Part shown: positions 1 through 9,515 of the stretch, piece by piece
Layout: every line of letters begins with the position of its first letter
Position numbering within the stretch: position 1 is the first letter of the stretch
Assembly: GCA_029257775.1 (NCBI GenBank)
Contig: JARIAQ010000047.1
Span: 1 to 64,000, forward strand
Direction of reading: 5' to 3'
Origin: Blautia sp.
Lineage (GTDB): Bacteria; Bacillota; Clostridia; Lachnospirales; Lachnospiraceae
DNA: 64,000 bases
The notes under the pieces: generated by a model
What the model saw: the letters and a program-made list of their open reading frames with translations, nothing else
Told to the model about the DNA's origin: nothing
Database searches by the model: none
Program-made: the position numbers and the translations under genes

Positions 1-49
1 ATACGTAATAAACATACTTGACAAATGAAAGATATAAGTTAAAAATAAA

Positions 50-95
50 GAAGATACTGAAAATTATAATTATGATTTTCAGTATCTTCTTTTAA
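50..95 (+). terminator. Rho-independent terminator of an upstream gene
   Basis: A perfect 15-bp inverted repeat (50-64 and 75-89) encloses a 10-base loop and is followed by a T-rich stretch. It lies just before the lysozyme gene and most likely ends a transcript entering from the left. Confidence 0.75.
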
Positions 96-123
96 TATTT
101 TATAGAAGGGTAATAGGTGAAAA

Positions 124-1428
124 ATGAAAAAATTCATAAGAACATTGGGAATAGGTGCACTTGTAAGTACTTTTTTTTGGACGATGCCTGTGCATGCAGA
201 GGTAGAGACTGAAACGGCAGGTTCTTCTATGAAAGAGGAGAGAACGGTAGAAGAAACTATTGAGTTTTATAATGAAGAAAGAGGAAATATAAAAGGAGAA
301 TGGAAGAAAAATGATAAGGGTTGGTGGTATGAATATAACGATGGAAAATATCCTAAAATTTCTTGGAGAAAAATAAATGAAAAATGGTATTATTTTAACA
401 GTGAAGGATATTGGGTAGACAATAATATATATGAGGAAGGTACCTTGAAAGGGATTGACGTGTCTGCATGGCAGGAAAAAGTTAACTGGCAGGCAGTTAA
501 AAATGATGGTATTGATTTTGCTATGATTAGGTTAGGGTATAATACAGAACGTTTGGATAAATATTATCAGAGAAATATGAGGGAAGCTGATAAGGTTCAT
601 ATTCCAGTAGGTGTATATTATTATAGTAAAGCAACTACGGAGGCAGAAGCAATTCGTGATGCTAAATTTGTAATTGAAAACTTAAAAGGATATAAAGTAT
701 CTTATCCGGTAGCGATTGATTTGGAGGATAAGGTTCAGGAAAATTTAAGCAAAGAAGAACTAGGGAAAATTGCGAGAGCTTTTGCAGATGAAGTTGAATT
801 AGCAGGATATACTCCTATGGTGTATGCAAATGAGAACTGGTATCAGAATTACATAGATTGGTCTCTTTTAGGAGATGTAGAGAAATGGATTGCCAGATAT
901 AATGCTGTCATAAATCCCCAAATTGAGAGGGGGATTTGGCAATGTTGTGATACTGGTTTGATTGATGGTGTAAAAGGAAATGTGGATGTTAATTTTGGAT
1001 ATAAAGATTATACTAAGTATGTTACACCTAGAACAGAACCTTTAGAACGTTATTATAGAAAAGATATGTGGATGCAAAATGATAGAGGTTGGTGGTATCA
1101 GTATAGAAATGGAAAATACCCGTATAATCAGTGGGAATTTATTGACAACCAATGGTATTGGTTTGACAACGCAGGATATATGCAGACAGGGTGGCAGTAT
1201 ATCGGAGGAAGTTGGTATTACTTAAGCGGCTCAGGAGCAATGCAGACAGGATGGCAGTACATAGGAGAATGCTGGTACTATTTGAAAGAATCAGGAGCTA
1301 TGGCAAGAGGTTGGGAGTATATTGATGGATCTTGGTATTATATGGCTCATTCAGGAGTAATGCAGACGGGAGAACATTATATTGATGGGGTTTGGTATAC
1401 TTTTAGTAGCTCAGGAGCGATGCAATAA
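124..1428 (+). CDS. Secreted GH25 lysozyme with choline-binding-like wall repeats
   Basis: Secreted muramidase predicted to cleave the beta-1,4 bond between N-acetylmuramic acid and N-acetylglucosamine in peptidoglycan. The 434-residue product has a signal peptide ending near VHA (about residue 25). One aromatic wall-binding repeat follows (about 58-101, GWWYEY and WYYFN). The GH25 barrel spans about 108-310: GIDVSAW at the start of the fold and the catalytic strand AIDLED, with Asp199 and Glu201 as the likely acid pair. Four to five more Trp/Tyr repeats at 315-434 contain GWQYIGGSWYYL-type units. An AGGTG site precedes the ATG. Catalytic and wall-binding parts are both complete, so a housekeeping autolysin is likely, although a bacteriolytic role against other cells cannot be excluded. 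The next gene follows after 3 bases and may be co-transcribed. Confidence 0.88.
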   Translation: MKKFIRTLGIGALVSTFFWTMPVHAEVETETAGSSMKEERTVEETIEFYNEERGNIKGEWKKNDKGWWYEYNDGKYPKISWRKINEKWYYFNSEGYWVDNNIYEEGTLKGIDVSAWQEKVNWQAVKNDGIDFAMIRLGYNTERLDKYYQRNMREADKVHIPVGVYYYSKATTEAEAIRDAKFVIENLKGYKVSYPVAIDLEDKVQENLSKEELGKIARAFADEVELAGYTPMVYANENWYQNYIDWSLLGDVEKWIARYNAVINPQIERGIWQCCDTGLIDGVKGNVDVNFGYKDYTKYVTPRTEPLERYYRKDMWMQNDRGWWYQYRNGKYPYNQWEFIDNQWYWFDNAGYMQTGWQYIGGSWYYLSGSGAMQTGWQYIGECWYYLKESGAMARGWEYIDGSWYYMAHSGVMQTGEHYIDGVWYTFSSSGAMQ

Positions 1429-1431
1429 GGA

Positions 1432-1857
1432 ATGAAAAGTTTAAAGAAATATTGTGACTTTACAACTATAAAATTTCTTTTGGTAGGAATAGTCAATACA
1501 TTGGTGGGAACGGGCTTGATGTTTCTTTTATATAATTTCTTTTCTATCAATTATTGGGTTTCATCGGCTGCAAATTACATAGTGGGAAGTATTGTAAGCT
1601 ATTTTTTGAATAAATATTTTACTTTTCAAAATAAAGAAAAGTCATGGAAGCAAATTGTTCGGTTTATAACGAATATTATAATATGTTATGTGATTTCTTA
1701 TGGAATAGCAAAGCCAGCAGTAAGATTTTTGTTTACAGAAATGGGTGAAAAAGTACAAGGAAATCTTTCTATGCTAGCGGGGATGGGAATATTCATGATT
1801 TTGAATTATTTTGGTCAAAGATGGTTTGTGTTTTCGAAAAAGAGAGAAGTTCTGTAA
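1432..1857 (+). CDS. GtrA-family membrane protein
   Basis: Small polytopic membrane protein of the GtrA family, 141 residues, with four predicted membrane segments (about 14-34, 40-60, 77-97 and 111-130). The family pattern is visible: an N-terminal KFLLVGIVNTLVG segment and the conserved SYFLNKYFTF motif after helix 2. GtrA proteins are thought to help move lipid-linked sugars across the membrane for wall teichoic acids, O-antigens or other surface glycans. It starts 3 bases after the lysozyme stop, so it is probably in the same transcript. No glycosyltransferase partner is adjacent, though a galactofuranose-precursor gene (glf) lies 3 kb downstream. The substrate cannot be inferred. Confidence 0.8.
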   Translation: MKSLKKYCDFTTIKFLLVGIVNTLVGTGLMFLLYNFFSINYWVSSAANYIVGSIVSYFLNKYFTFQNKEKSWKQIVRFITNIIICYVISYGIAKPAVRFLFTEMGEKVQGNLSMLAGMGIFMILNYFGQRWFVFSKKREVL

Positions 1858-1919
1858 GTTATGCTGACAAAAGCGAGGAAAATCCTGTTAAAATTTGCGG
1901 ATTTTTTGAATATTCTTGC

Positions 1920-1947
1920 TTGACTATCTTACTTCTTATGTTAAAAT
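1920..1947 (+). promoter_or_regulatory. Predicted sigma-A promoter of ppdK
   Basis: TTGACT (1920-1925) and TAAAAT (1942-1947) are separated by 16 bases. The expected 5' leader contains a 7-bp hairpin (GTGTGGG at 1955-1961 with CCCACAC at 1971-1977) that has no following T-run, so it is more likely an mRNA-stabilising element than a terminator. Confidence 0.5.
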
Positions 1948-2038
1948 ATATTGTGTGTGGGTACATTTCGCCCACACTGAGAAAAATAGAAACTAAAATT
2001 TATTTTTCCAGTATCTACATTTAGGAGGAATGTTCAAA

Positions 2039-4663
2039 ATGGCAAAATGGGTTTATATGTTCACCGAAGGTGACGCAACCATGAGAAACACTCTCGGTGG
2101 TAAAGGTGCGAACCTTGCTGAGATGACAAAATTAGGTCTTCCAGTACCACAGGGATTCACAATTACAACAGATGCTTGTACTCAGTACTATGAAGATGGA
2201 AGAAAAATTAACGATGAAATCATGGAACAGATCATGGAAGCAATCGTTAAAATGGAAGAAGTTACAGGAAAGAAATTCGGAGATAAAGAAAATCCACTTC
2301 TTGTATCTGTTCGTTCAGGAGCAAGAGCTTCCATGCCTGGTATGATGGATACTATCCTGAATCTTGGTTTAAATGAAGAAGTTGTTGAAACTTTGGCAGA
2401 AGCATCAGGAAATGCTCGTTGGGCATGGGACTGCTACAGAAGATTTATCCAGATGTACTCTGACGTAGTTATGGAAGTTGGTAAGAAATACTTTGAAGAA
2501 CTTATCGACAAAATGAAAGAAGAAAAGGGTGTTACTCTTGACGTTGAACTTACAGCAGAAGATTTGAAAATTTTGGCTGGACAGTTCAAAGCTGAATATA
2601 AAGAAAAAATCGGCGAAGACTTCCCTGCAGATGCAAAAGAGCAGTTAATGGGTGCTGTTAAAGCCGTATTCCGTTCTTGGGATAACCCACGTGCTAACGT
2701 ATATCGTCGTGACAACGATATCCCATATTCTTGGGGTACAGCTGTTAACGTACAGATGATGGCATTTGGTAACATGGGTGATGACTGTGGTACAGGTGTT
2801 GCATTTACTCGTGACCCAGCTACAGGAGAAAATGGTCTGTTTGGAGAATTCCTGACAAATGCACAGGGTGAAGACGTTGTTGCCGGAGTTCGTACTCCAA
2901 TGCACATTTCCGAAATGGAACAGAAATTCCCAGAAGCATTTGCTCAGTTCAAAGATGTTTGCAAAACTCTGGAAACACATTACAGAGATATGCAGGATAT
3001 GGAATTTACTGTAGAACATGGTAAACTGTACATGTTACAGACACGTAATGGTAAGAGAACAGCTCAGGCTGCTCTGAAAATCGCTTGTGACCTTGTTGAT
3101 GAAGGCATGAGAACAGAAGAAGAAGCAGTTGCAATGATCGATCCACGTAACTTAGATACATTACTTCATCCACAGTTTGATGCTGCTGCTTTAAAAGCTG
3201 CAACACCAATGTCTAAAGCACTTGGAGCATCTCCGGGAGCTGCTTGTGGTAAAGTTGTATTTACAGCAGACGATGCTGTTGAATGGGCTGCAAGAGGCGA
3301 AAAAGTTATCCTTGTTCGTTTGGAAACATCACCAGAAGATATCACAGGTATGAAGAGTGCTCAGGGTATCTTAACAGTTCGTGGTGGTATGACATCTCAC
3401 GCTGCTGTAGTTGCTCGTGGTATGGGAACATGCTGTGTATCTGGTTGTGGTGATATCACAATGGACGAAGCTAACAAGAAATTTACATTAGCTGGAAAAG
3501 AATTCCATGAAGGTGATAACATTTCTCTGGATGGTTCTACAGGAGCTATCTATGATGGAATTATCCCAACTGTAGACGCTACAATCGCTGGCGAATTCGG
3601 AAGAATCATGGGATGGGCTGATAAATATAGAACAATGAAAGTTCGTACAAATGCTGATACTCCAGCAGATGCGATCAAAGCTCGTGAGCTTGGTGCAGAA
3701 GGTATCGGTCTTTGCCGTACAGAGCATATGTTCTTTGAAGGTGACAGAATTGATGCATTCCGTGAAATGATTTGTTCTGAAACAGTAGAAGAAAGAGAAG
3801 CAGCTCTTGAAAAAATCCTTCCAGAACAGCAGGGAGATTTTGAAAAATTATACGAAGCTCTTGAAGGTAACCCAGTTACTATTCGTTTCCTGGATCCACC
3901 ATTACATGAGTTCGTTCCTACAACAGAAGAAGATATTAAGAAATTAGCAGATGCACAGGGTAAAACAGTTGAACAGATTAAAGCAATCATTGATTCTCTT
4001 CATGAATTCAACCCAATGATGGGACATCGTGGATGCCGTCTTGCAGTTACTTACCCAGAAATTGCTAAGATGCAGACAAAAGCTGTTATCCGTGCAGCAA
4101 TCAATGTACAGAAAGCTCATGCTGACTGGAAAGTTTGCCCAGAAATCATGATTCCACTTGTTGGAGATACAAAAGAATTAGCATACGTTAAGAAATTCGT
4201 TGTTGAAACAGCAGATGCTGAAATCGCAGCAGCAGGTATTGACTTAAAATATGAAGTTGGTACTATGATTGAAATTCCAAGAGCTGCATTAACAGCTGAT
4301 GACATCGCTAAAGATGCTGACTTCTTCTGCTTCGGTACAAACGACTTAACACAGATGACTTATGGATTCTCTCGTGATGATGCTGGTAAGTTCTTAGAAG
4401 CTTACTATGATGCAAAAATCTTCGAAAACGATCCATTTGCTAAATTAGACCAGATCGGTGTTGGTAAATTAATGGAAACAGCTATTAAATTAGGTAAACC
4501 TGTAAATCCAAACTTACACATCGGTATCTGTGGAGAACACGGCGGTGACCCAAGTTCTGTAGAATTCTGCCATAAGATTGGTTTAGACTACGTTTCCTGC
4601 TCACCATTCCGTGTGCCAATCGCTCGTTTAGCAGCAGCTCAGGCAGCTATCAACCAGAAGTAA
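2039..4663 (+). CDS. ppdK: Pyruvate, phosphate dikinase
   Basis: Interconverts pyruvate + ATP + Pi with phosphoenolpyruvate + AMP + PPi in the cytoplasm. In anaerobes it can work as a PPi-dependent glycolytic step or in gluconeogenesis. The 874-residue length is typical. An N-terminal ATP-grasp domain (KWVYMFTEG, GGKGANLAEM) is followed by the swivelling phosphohistidine domain, whose catalytic His lies in GGMTSHAAVVARGMG. A C-terminal PEP/pyruvate barrel follows, with LCRTEHMFF, GHRGCRLA and the active-site Cys motif GICGEHGGDP. The start at 2039 is chosen because AGGAGG at 2023-2028 lies 10 bases upstream; an in-frame ATG at 2030 is only one base from that site. Codon use is rich in preferred codons such as GGT, GCT and CGT, consistent with high expression. 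The gene is monocistronic, with its own promoter and terminator. Confidence 0.97.
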   Translation: MAKWVYMFTEGDATMRNTLGGKGANLAEMTKLGLPVPQGFTITTDACTQYYEDGRKINDEIMEQIMEAIVKMEEVTGKKFGDKENPLLVSVRSGARASMPGMMDTILNLGLNEEVVETLAEASGNARWAWDCYRRFIQMYSDVVMEVGKKYFEELIDKMKEEKGVTLDVELTAEDLKILAGQFKAEYKEKIGEDFPADAKEQLMGAVKAVFRSWDNPRANVYRRDNDIPYSWGTAVNVQMMAFGNMGDDCGTGVAFTRDPATGENGLFGEFLTNAQGEDVVAGVRTPMHISEMEQKFPEAFAQFKDVCKTLETHYRDMQDMEFTVEHGKLYMLQTRNGKRTAQAALKIACDLVDEGMRTEEEAVAMIDPRNLDTLLHPQFDAAALKAATPMSKALGASPGAACGKVVFTADDAVEWAARGEKVILVRLETSPEDITGMKSAQGILTVRGGMTSHAAVVARGMGTCCVSGCGDITMDEANKKFTLAGKEFHEGDNISLDGSTGAIYDGIIPTVDATIAGEFGRIMGWADKYRTMKVRTNADTPADAIKARELGAEGIGLCRTEHMFFEGDRIDAFREMICSETVEEREAALEKILPEQQGDFEKLYEALEGNPVTIRFLDPPLHEFVPTTEEDIKKLADAQGKTVEQIKAIIDSLHEFNPMMGHRGCRLAVTYPEIAKMQTKAVIRAAINVQKAHADWKVCPEIMIPLVGDTKELAYVKKFVVETADAEIAAAGIDLKYEVGTMIEIPRAALTADDIAKDADFFCFGTNDLTQMTYGFSRDDAGKFLEAYYDAKIFENDPFAKLDQIGVGKLMETAIKLGKPVNPNLHIGICGEHGGDPSSVEFCHKIGLDYVSCSPFRVPIARLAAAQAAINQK

Positions 4664-4731
4664 TACACTGGAATTGTGAAGATTAATATAATATAATTCA
4701 TGCGAAAGCGTGAAAGTGTCCAAGCGTAAAA

Positions 4732-4776
4732 AGAGACCTTGAACTTTGAGAAATCAGAGCTTCAAGGTCTTTTTTG
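4732..4776 (+). terminator. Terminator of ppdK
   Basis: AGACCTTGAA (4734-4743) pairs with TTCAAGGTCT (4761-4770), with further pairing inside the loop, followed by a run of six T. Confidence 0.85.
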
Positions 4777-4886
4777 TGTATAAAAATCATACATTCTTGA
4801 AAAAGTCATGCTGATATGCTACATTATTTAGGGACAAAACTCCATAGAAAGATACAGTAAAAGGTTTAGAAAAAAGGGAGAAAATT

Positions 4887-5987
4887 ATGAGGTATGATTA
4901 TTTAATCGTAGGTGCAGGTTTATTTGGTGCAGTGTTTGCCTATGAGGCAAAGAAAAAAGGAAAGAAATGTCTGGTTATTGATAAAAGACCTCATATTGCT
5001 GGAAATATCTACTGTGAAAATATAGAAGGAATTCATGTGCATAAGTATGGGGCACATATTTTTCATACATCCAATAAAGAAATATGGGAATATATGAATC
5101 AATTTGCGGAGTTTAATAATTATATTAATTCTCCTATTGCGATATATAAAGATGAGTTATATAACCTTCCCTTTAATATGAATACGTTTAGCAAAATGTG
5201 GGGAATTCGAACACCAAAAGAAGCAAAAGAAATGATTACACAGCAGATTGAAAAATTACATATTACAGAGCCTAAAAATCTGGAAGAACAGGCTCTTTCC
5301 TTAGCAGGAACAGATGTTTATGAAAAGCTTATAAAAGGATACACAGAAAAGCAATGGGGACGTCCATGTACAGAGCTGCCTACTTTTATTATCAAAAGAC
5401 TTCCATTCCGTTTTACTTATGATAATAATTATTTCAATGATTCTTATCAGGGGATACCGAAAGGTGGTTATACAGCAGTTGTGGAGAAAATGCTGGAAGG
5501 AATTGAAGTTAAAACAAATACGGATTATTTTGAGTTTCGGAAAGAGTATAAAAATATTGCAGATAAAGTTGTATTTACAGGAATGATTGATGAATACTTT
5601 GAATATCAATTAGGAGCGTTAGAATACCGTTCTGTACGTTTTGAAACAGAAGTATTAGAAATGGATAATTATCAAGGAAACGCTGTTGTAAATTATACGG
5701 ATAGAGAAGTGCCATACACAAGAATCATTGAGCATAAGCACTTTGAATTTGGAAAACAGGAAAAAACGGTTATTTCTAAAGAATACTCTTCTGAGTGGAA
5801 AATAGGAATGGAGCCGTATTATCCTGTAAATAATGAACAAAATAATGCATTGTTTGAGAAGTATAAAGAGTTGGCAAAAAAGGAAAGCAATGTAATTTTT
5901 GGTGGACGACTTGGTGATTATAAGTATTATGATATGGATAAAGTGGTAGAAGTAGCACTTCAAACAGCAAAAAAAGAATTATATTAA
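4887..5987 (+). CDS. glf: UDP-galactopyranose mutase
   Basis: Flavoenzyme converting UDP-galactopyranose to UDP-galactofuranose, the donor for galactofuranose in surface glycans. The product has 366 residues, the usual size. It begins with the FAD-binding strand YLIVGAGLFGAVFAYEA, followed by DKRPHIAGN and the HVHKYGAHIFHT segment that lines the active site. The conserved region around YTEKQWGRP (about 151-159) and the C-terminal FGGRLGDYKYYDMD motif are present. An AAGGGAG-type site precedes the ATG. It stands alone between two terminators; the galactofuranosyltransferases that would use its product are not in the window. Confidence 0.95.
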   Translation: MRYDYLIVGAGLFGAVFAYEAKKKGKKCLVIDKRPHIAGNIYCENIEGIHVHKYGAHIFHTSNKEIWEYMNQFAEFNNYINSPIAIYKDELYNLPFNMNTFSKMWGIRTPKEAKEMITQQIEKLHITEPKNLEEQALSLAGTDVYEKLIKGYTEKQWGRPCTELPTFIIKRLPFRFTYDNNYFNDSYQGIPKGGYTAVVEKMLEGIEVKTNTDYFEFRKEYKNIADKVVFTGMIDEYFEYQLGALEYRSVRFETEVLEMDNYQGNAVVNYTDREVPYTRIIEHKHFEFGKQEKTVISKEYSSEWKIGMEPYYPVNNEQNNALFEKYKELAKKESNVIFGGRLGDYKYYDMDKVVEVALQTAKKELY

Positions 5988-5994
5988 AGAAGCA

Positions 5995-6027
5995 GAAACT
6001 ACAGATAAAATCTGTGGTTTCTTTTTT
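5995..6027 (+). terminator. Terminator of glf
   Basis: GAAACTACAGAT and ATCTGTGGTTTC form a 12-position stem with one mismatch around an AAA loop, followed by a T-rich tract. Confidence 0.85.
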
Positions 6028-6182
6028 CTTATATAAAAAAAGAAAATAGACTAAAAAAATCTAGTATTAACAAAGAAAATGTGCTATGATGAGTAACAGG
6101 AAAAATACCAGATGTAGTAGATTGATTCGAATAATTACTATATATATGAAAAATGGAACATGAAAATAAAAGGAGCAAGGAA

Positions 6183-8381
6183 ATGAAAGATTATATCAAC
6201 CAGGTGATGAAAGACTTTTCTGAAGTAGAATATCCTGTATGTAAATTAGAAGAGGGGTATGAACGATTAAAAAGAGCAAATATGACAGAGGAAGAGATTT
6301 TACAGGCCTTGACCAAAGCAGCTGTAGAGTTAACACAGGAAACAGAACCGAAATGGGAGTATATTGCTGCACGTTTTTTATATATGAAATTTGAAAAAGA
6401 ATTGAAAGTAGAACTAGAAAAAAGAGGAATCAGGAGTTTCTATGAAAAAATCAAGTATCTTACCCAGGAAGGTCTGTATGGTAGTTATATTTTAGAGCAT
6501 TATTCGAAAGAGGAGATTCTAGAGGCGGAAAGTTATATGAAAGAGGAGCGTAATGCGTTATTTAACTATTCTGGATTGGATTTGCTGTTAAACCGTTATG
6601 TGATCCAGACTCATGACCATATTAAATTGGAAACACCGCAGGAAATGTATATGGGAATTGCCCTTCATTTAGCAATGAAAGAAGCGGATAAAATGAAATG
6701 GGTAAAACAGTTTTACGATATGCTTAGTAAGCAGGAGGTGACAATGGCGACACCAACGATGTCAAATGCAAGAAAGCCTTATCATCAGCTTTCTAGTTGC
6801 TTTATCGATGTTGTTCCTGATAGCTTGGAAGGGATTTATAGAAGTATTGATAGTTTTGCTAAAGTAAGTAAATTTGGCGGTGGTATGGGAATGTATTTTG
6901 GTAAAGTACGAGCAGCAGGAAGTAGTATTCGTGGATTTGAAGGTGCAGCAGGAGGAGTTGTTCGGTGGATTCGTATTGTTAATGACACAGCAGTTGCAGT
7001 TGACCAGTTAGGTGTAAGGCAGGGAGCAGCAGCAGTGTACTTAGATGTATGGCATAGAGATTTGCCAGAATTTTTGCAGCTTCGTACAAATAACGGTGAT
7101 GAGAGAATGAGAGCGCATGATATTTTTCCAGCAGTATGTTATCCAGACTTATTTTGGAAAATGGCAAAGGAAGATTTAAATCAGAATTGGTATCTAATGT
7201 GTCCTCATGAGATTTTTATGGTAAAGGGATGGCATTTGGAGGATTCTTATGGAGAAGAATGGGAAGAAAAATATAGACAGTGCATAGAAGATGAAAGAAT
7301 TCAAAAACGTTGTATTACCATAAAAGAAATTGTGCGTATGGTTCTAAAATCAGCAGTAGAGACAGGGACACCTTTTACGTTTAATCGGGATACGGTAAAT
7401 CGAGCAAATCCCAATGGGCACAAAGGAATGATTTATTGTTCCAATTTGTGTACGGAGATTGCACAGAATATGCAGGAAGTGGAGAGTGTTTCTAACGAAA
7501 TCAAGACAAAAGATGGAGAAGTTGTAGTGGTTACAACTACTAAACCAGGAGATTTTGTAGTATGTAATTTGGCAAGTCTTTCTTTGGGGCATCTTCCGGT
7601 AGAGGATAGGACTTACATGAAGAATATTGTGAAAGCTGCAGTAAGAGCACTGGATAATGTTATTGATTTAAACTTTTATCCAGTTTCTTATGCAGAGATT
7701 ACCAACCAAAAGTATAGAGGTATTGGTCTGGGAGTAAGTGGCTATCATCACCTTTTAGCAAAGAAAAATATTCTTTGGGAAAGTGAGGAACATCTAAAAT
7801 TTGCAGATGAGCTGTTTGAGATGATTAATTACTTGACTATTTCAGCAAGTGCGGATTTGGCAAAAGAAAAAGGAACATATGATTTTTTTAATGGTAGCGA
7901 TTGGCATACTGGTTCTTACTTTAAGAAGAGAAACTATGTATCAAAAGAGTGGCAGGAACTTATGGAGAAAGTCAGAAACATAGGCATGAGAAACGGTTAT
8001 CTTTTAGCAGCAGCACCAACCAGTAGTACAAGTATTCTCGCTGGTACTACGGCAGGACTAGATCCAGTAATGAAGAAATTCTTTATAGAAGAAAAAAAGG
8101 GCAGTATGTTGCCTAGAGTTGCACCAGATTTGTCTGTAGATACGTATTACTATTATCAGAATGCTCATAGTATAAACCAAAAATTTAGCGTAAAAGTATG
8201 CGGAATCAGACAAAGACATATTGATCAGGCGCAGAGTTTAAATTTGTATATTACAAATGAGTATACTTTACGTCAGCTTTTTGATTTATATACGCAAGCC
8301 TGGGAAGAAGGTGTAAAAACTATTTATTATATTAGAAGTAAATCTTTGGAAGTAGAGGAATGTGAAAGTTGTGCTTCATAG
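6183..8381 (+). CDS. nrdA: Class I ribonucleoside-diphosphate reductase, alpha subunit
   Basis: Catalytic subunit of aerobic-type ribonucleotide reductase, which reduces NDPs to dNDPs using a radical supplied by the beta subunit next door. The start at 6183 fits AGGAG at 6171-6175; 732 residues result. Active-site cysteines are in LSSCFID, SNLCTEI (thiyl radical) and VVCNLASLSLG, and the C-terminal shuttle pair is CESC at the tail. The substrate-loop motif AAPTSSTS and the GLDPV region are present. The N-terminal 70 residues resemble only the second half of an ATP-cone and lack the usual xKRDG-type start, so allosteric dATP inhibition may be absent or altered. The stop lies 16 bases before the beta-subunit ATG, so the two are translated from one operon. 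Confidence 0.92.
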   Translation: MKDYINQVMKDFSEVEYPVCKLEEGYERLKRANMTEEEILQALTKAAVELTQETEPKWEYIAARFLYMKFEKELKVELEKRGIRSFYEKIKYLTQEGLYGSYILEHYSKEEILEAESYMKEERNALFNYSGLDLLLNRYVIQTHDHIKLETPQEMYMGIALHLAMKEADKMKWVKQFYDMLSKQEVTMATPTMSNARKPYHQLSSCFIDVVPDSLEGIYRSIDSFAKVSKFGGGMGMYFGKVRAAGSSIRGFEGAAGGVVRWIRIVNDTAVAVDQLGVRQGAAAVYLDVWHRDLPEFLQLRTNNGDERMRAHDIFPAVCYPDLFWKMAKEDLNQNWYLMCPHEIFMVKGWHLEDSYGEEWEEKYRQCIEDERIQKRCITIKEIVRMVLKSAVETGTPFTFNRDTVNRANPNGHKGMIYCSNLCTEIAQNMQEVESVSNEIKTKDGEVVVVTTTKPGDFVVCNLASLSLGHLPVEDRTYMKNIVKAAVRALDNVIDLNFYPVSYAEITNQKYRGIGLGVSGYHHLLAKKNILWESEEHLKFADELFEMINYLTISASADLAKEKGTYDFFNGSDWHTGSYFKKRNYVSKEWQELMEKVRNIGMRNGYLLAAAPTSSTSILAGTTAGLDPVMKKFFIEEKKGSMLPRVAPDLSVDTYYYYQNAHSINQKFSVKVCGIRQRHIDQAQSLNLYITNEYTLRQLFDLYTQAWEEGVKTIYYIRSKSLEVEECESCAS

Positions 8382-8397
8382 GGGAGAGGAGAATAAG

Positions 8398-9441
8398 ATG
8401 ACAAGATTAGAGAAGAAACCATTGTTTAATCCAGAGGGAGACACAGATGTACGTTTTCGTAAAATGATTGGTGGAAATACCACAAACCTAAATGATTTCA
8501 ATAATATGCGATATAACTGGGTGAAAGATTGGTATCGTCAGGCTATGAATAATTTTTGGATACCAGAAGAAATTAATCTTTCTCAGGATAGAAAAGATTA
8601 TGGACAACTTTTAGAAAAAGAGCGTCAGGCATATGATAAAATTTTAAGTTTTCTTGTATTTTTAGATTCGATTCAATCTGCAAATTTACCTTGTATTGGG
8701 GAATATATTACTGCAAATGAAATAAATTTATGTCTTTCTATTCAAACTTTTCAGGAGTGTGTACACAGTCAAAGTTATAGCTATATGTTAGATACTATTT
8801 GTAGTCCAGAAAAGCGGAATGAAATTTTGTATCAGTGGAAAACAGATAAAAGATTATTAAAGAGAAATACATTTATTGGGGAATTATATAATGAATTTCA
8901 GAATAAAAAGGATAGTTTTACCTTGCTAAAAGTTATGATGGCTAATTATATTTTAGAAGGAATTTATTTTTATAGTGGATTTATGTTTTTTTATAATTTA
9001 AGTAGAAATGGGAAAATGCCAGGATCCGCTCAGGAGATTCGTTATATTAATAGAGATGAGAATACACATTTATGGTTGTTTCGAAATATGATTTTACAAC
9101 TTAAGGAAGAAGAGCCACAGCTTTTTACGAAAGAAAATATAGAAATTTTGAAAAAAATGCTTATGGAAGGTGTGGAGCAAGAAATTGCGTGGGGACATTA
9201 CGTTTTGGGCGATGAAATTCCCGGACTTTCTAAAAAGATGATTACAGAATATATAAAGTATTTAGGCAATTTGCGATTTTTAGGACTAGGTTTTGACGTG
9301 GTATATCCAGAATATGAAAAAGAGCCAGAAAGTATGAAATGGGTAAACTATTATTCCAACGCAAATATGGTTAAAACTGACTTTTTTGAAGCAAAAAGTA
9401 CCGCTTATGCGAAGAGTACAGCTCTTTTAGATGATTTGTAA
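8398..9441 (+). CDS. nrdB: Class I ribonucleotide reductase, beta (radical) subunit
   Basis: Small subunit that houses the dimetal centre and generates the radical used by NrdA. The chosen ATG at 8398 follows GGAGAGGAG; the product has 347 residues. Metal ligands are visible in order: Asp in LDSIQ, Glu and His in QECVHSQSY, Glu in NYILEGIYF, and Glu and His in RDENTHLW. The tyrosine in HSQSY sits where the radical Tyr of E. coli NrdB lies, so this looks like a tyrosyl-radical subunit rather than a Tyr-less subclass. The C-terminus (STALLDDL) resembles the peptide that docks on NrdA. No nrdI, glutaredoxin or thioredoxin gene is adjacent, so the reductant and the metal (Fe or Mn) are unknown. 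Confidence 0.92.
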   Translation: MTRLEKKPLFNPEGDTDVRFRKMIGGNTTNLNDFNNMRYNWVKDWYRQAMNNFWIPEEINLSQDRKDYGQLLEKERQAYDKILSFLVFLDSIQSANLPCIGEYITANEINLCLSIQTFQECVHSQSYSYMLDTICSPEKRNEILYQWKTDKRLLKRNTFIGELYNEFQNKKDSFTLLKVMMANYILEGIYFYSGFMFFYNLSRNGKMPGSAQEIRYINRDENTHLWLFRNMILQLKEEEPQLFTKENIEILKKMLMEGVEQEIAWGHYVLGDEIPGLSKKMITEYIKYLGNLRFLGLGFDVVYPEYEKEPESMKWVNYYSNANMVKTDFFEAKSTAYAKSTALLDDL

Positions 9442-9449
9442 GAAAAATA

Positions 9450-9479
9450 TTGACTTTATCTTAGTTAAGATACTATGAT
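9450..9479 (+). promoter_or_regulatory. Predicted promoter of the DUF362 gene
   Basis: TTGACT (9450-9455) and TATGAT (9474-9479) are spaced by 18 bases, immediately after the nrdB stop. Confidence 0.55.
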
Positions 9480-9515
9480 ATTTAATAGGTTTTAAAACAG
9501 GAGGAAGTTAAGCAA

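Noticed and set aside
1821..2024. A 67-codon frame between the GtrA gene and ppdK
   Set aside because: It overlaps the end of the GtrA gene and the ppdK promoter, with no ribosome site or family features.
2434..4305. Several long antisense frames within ppdK
   Set aside because: They are by-products of the strong codon bias of ppdK on the opposite strand; none has a start site or recognisable domain.
6128..6150. Possible NrdR box before nrdA (ACTATATATATGA)
   Set aside because: Only one half resembles the ACACTATATnTAGTGT consensus and no second box is present, so it is probably plain AT-rich sequence.
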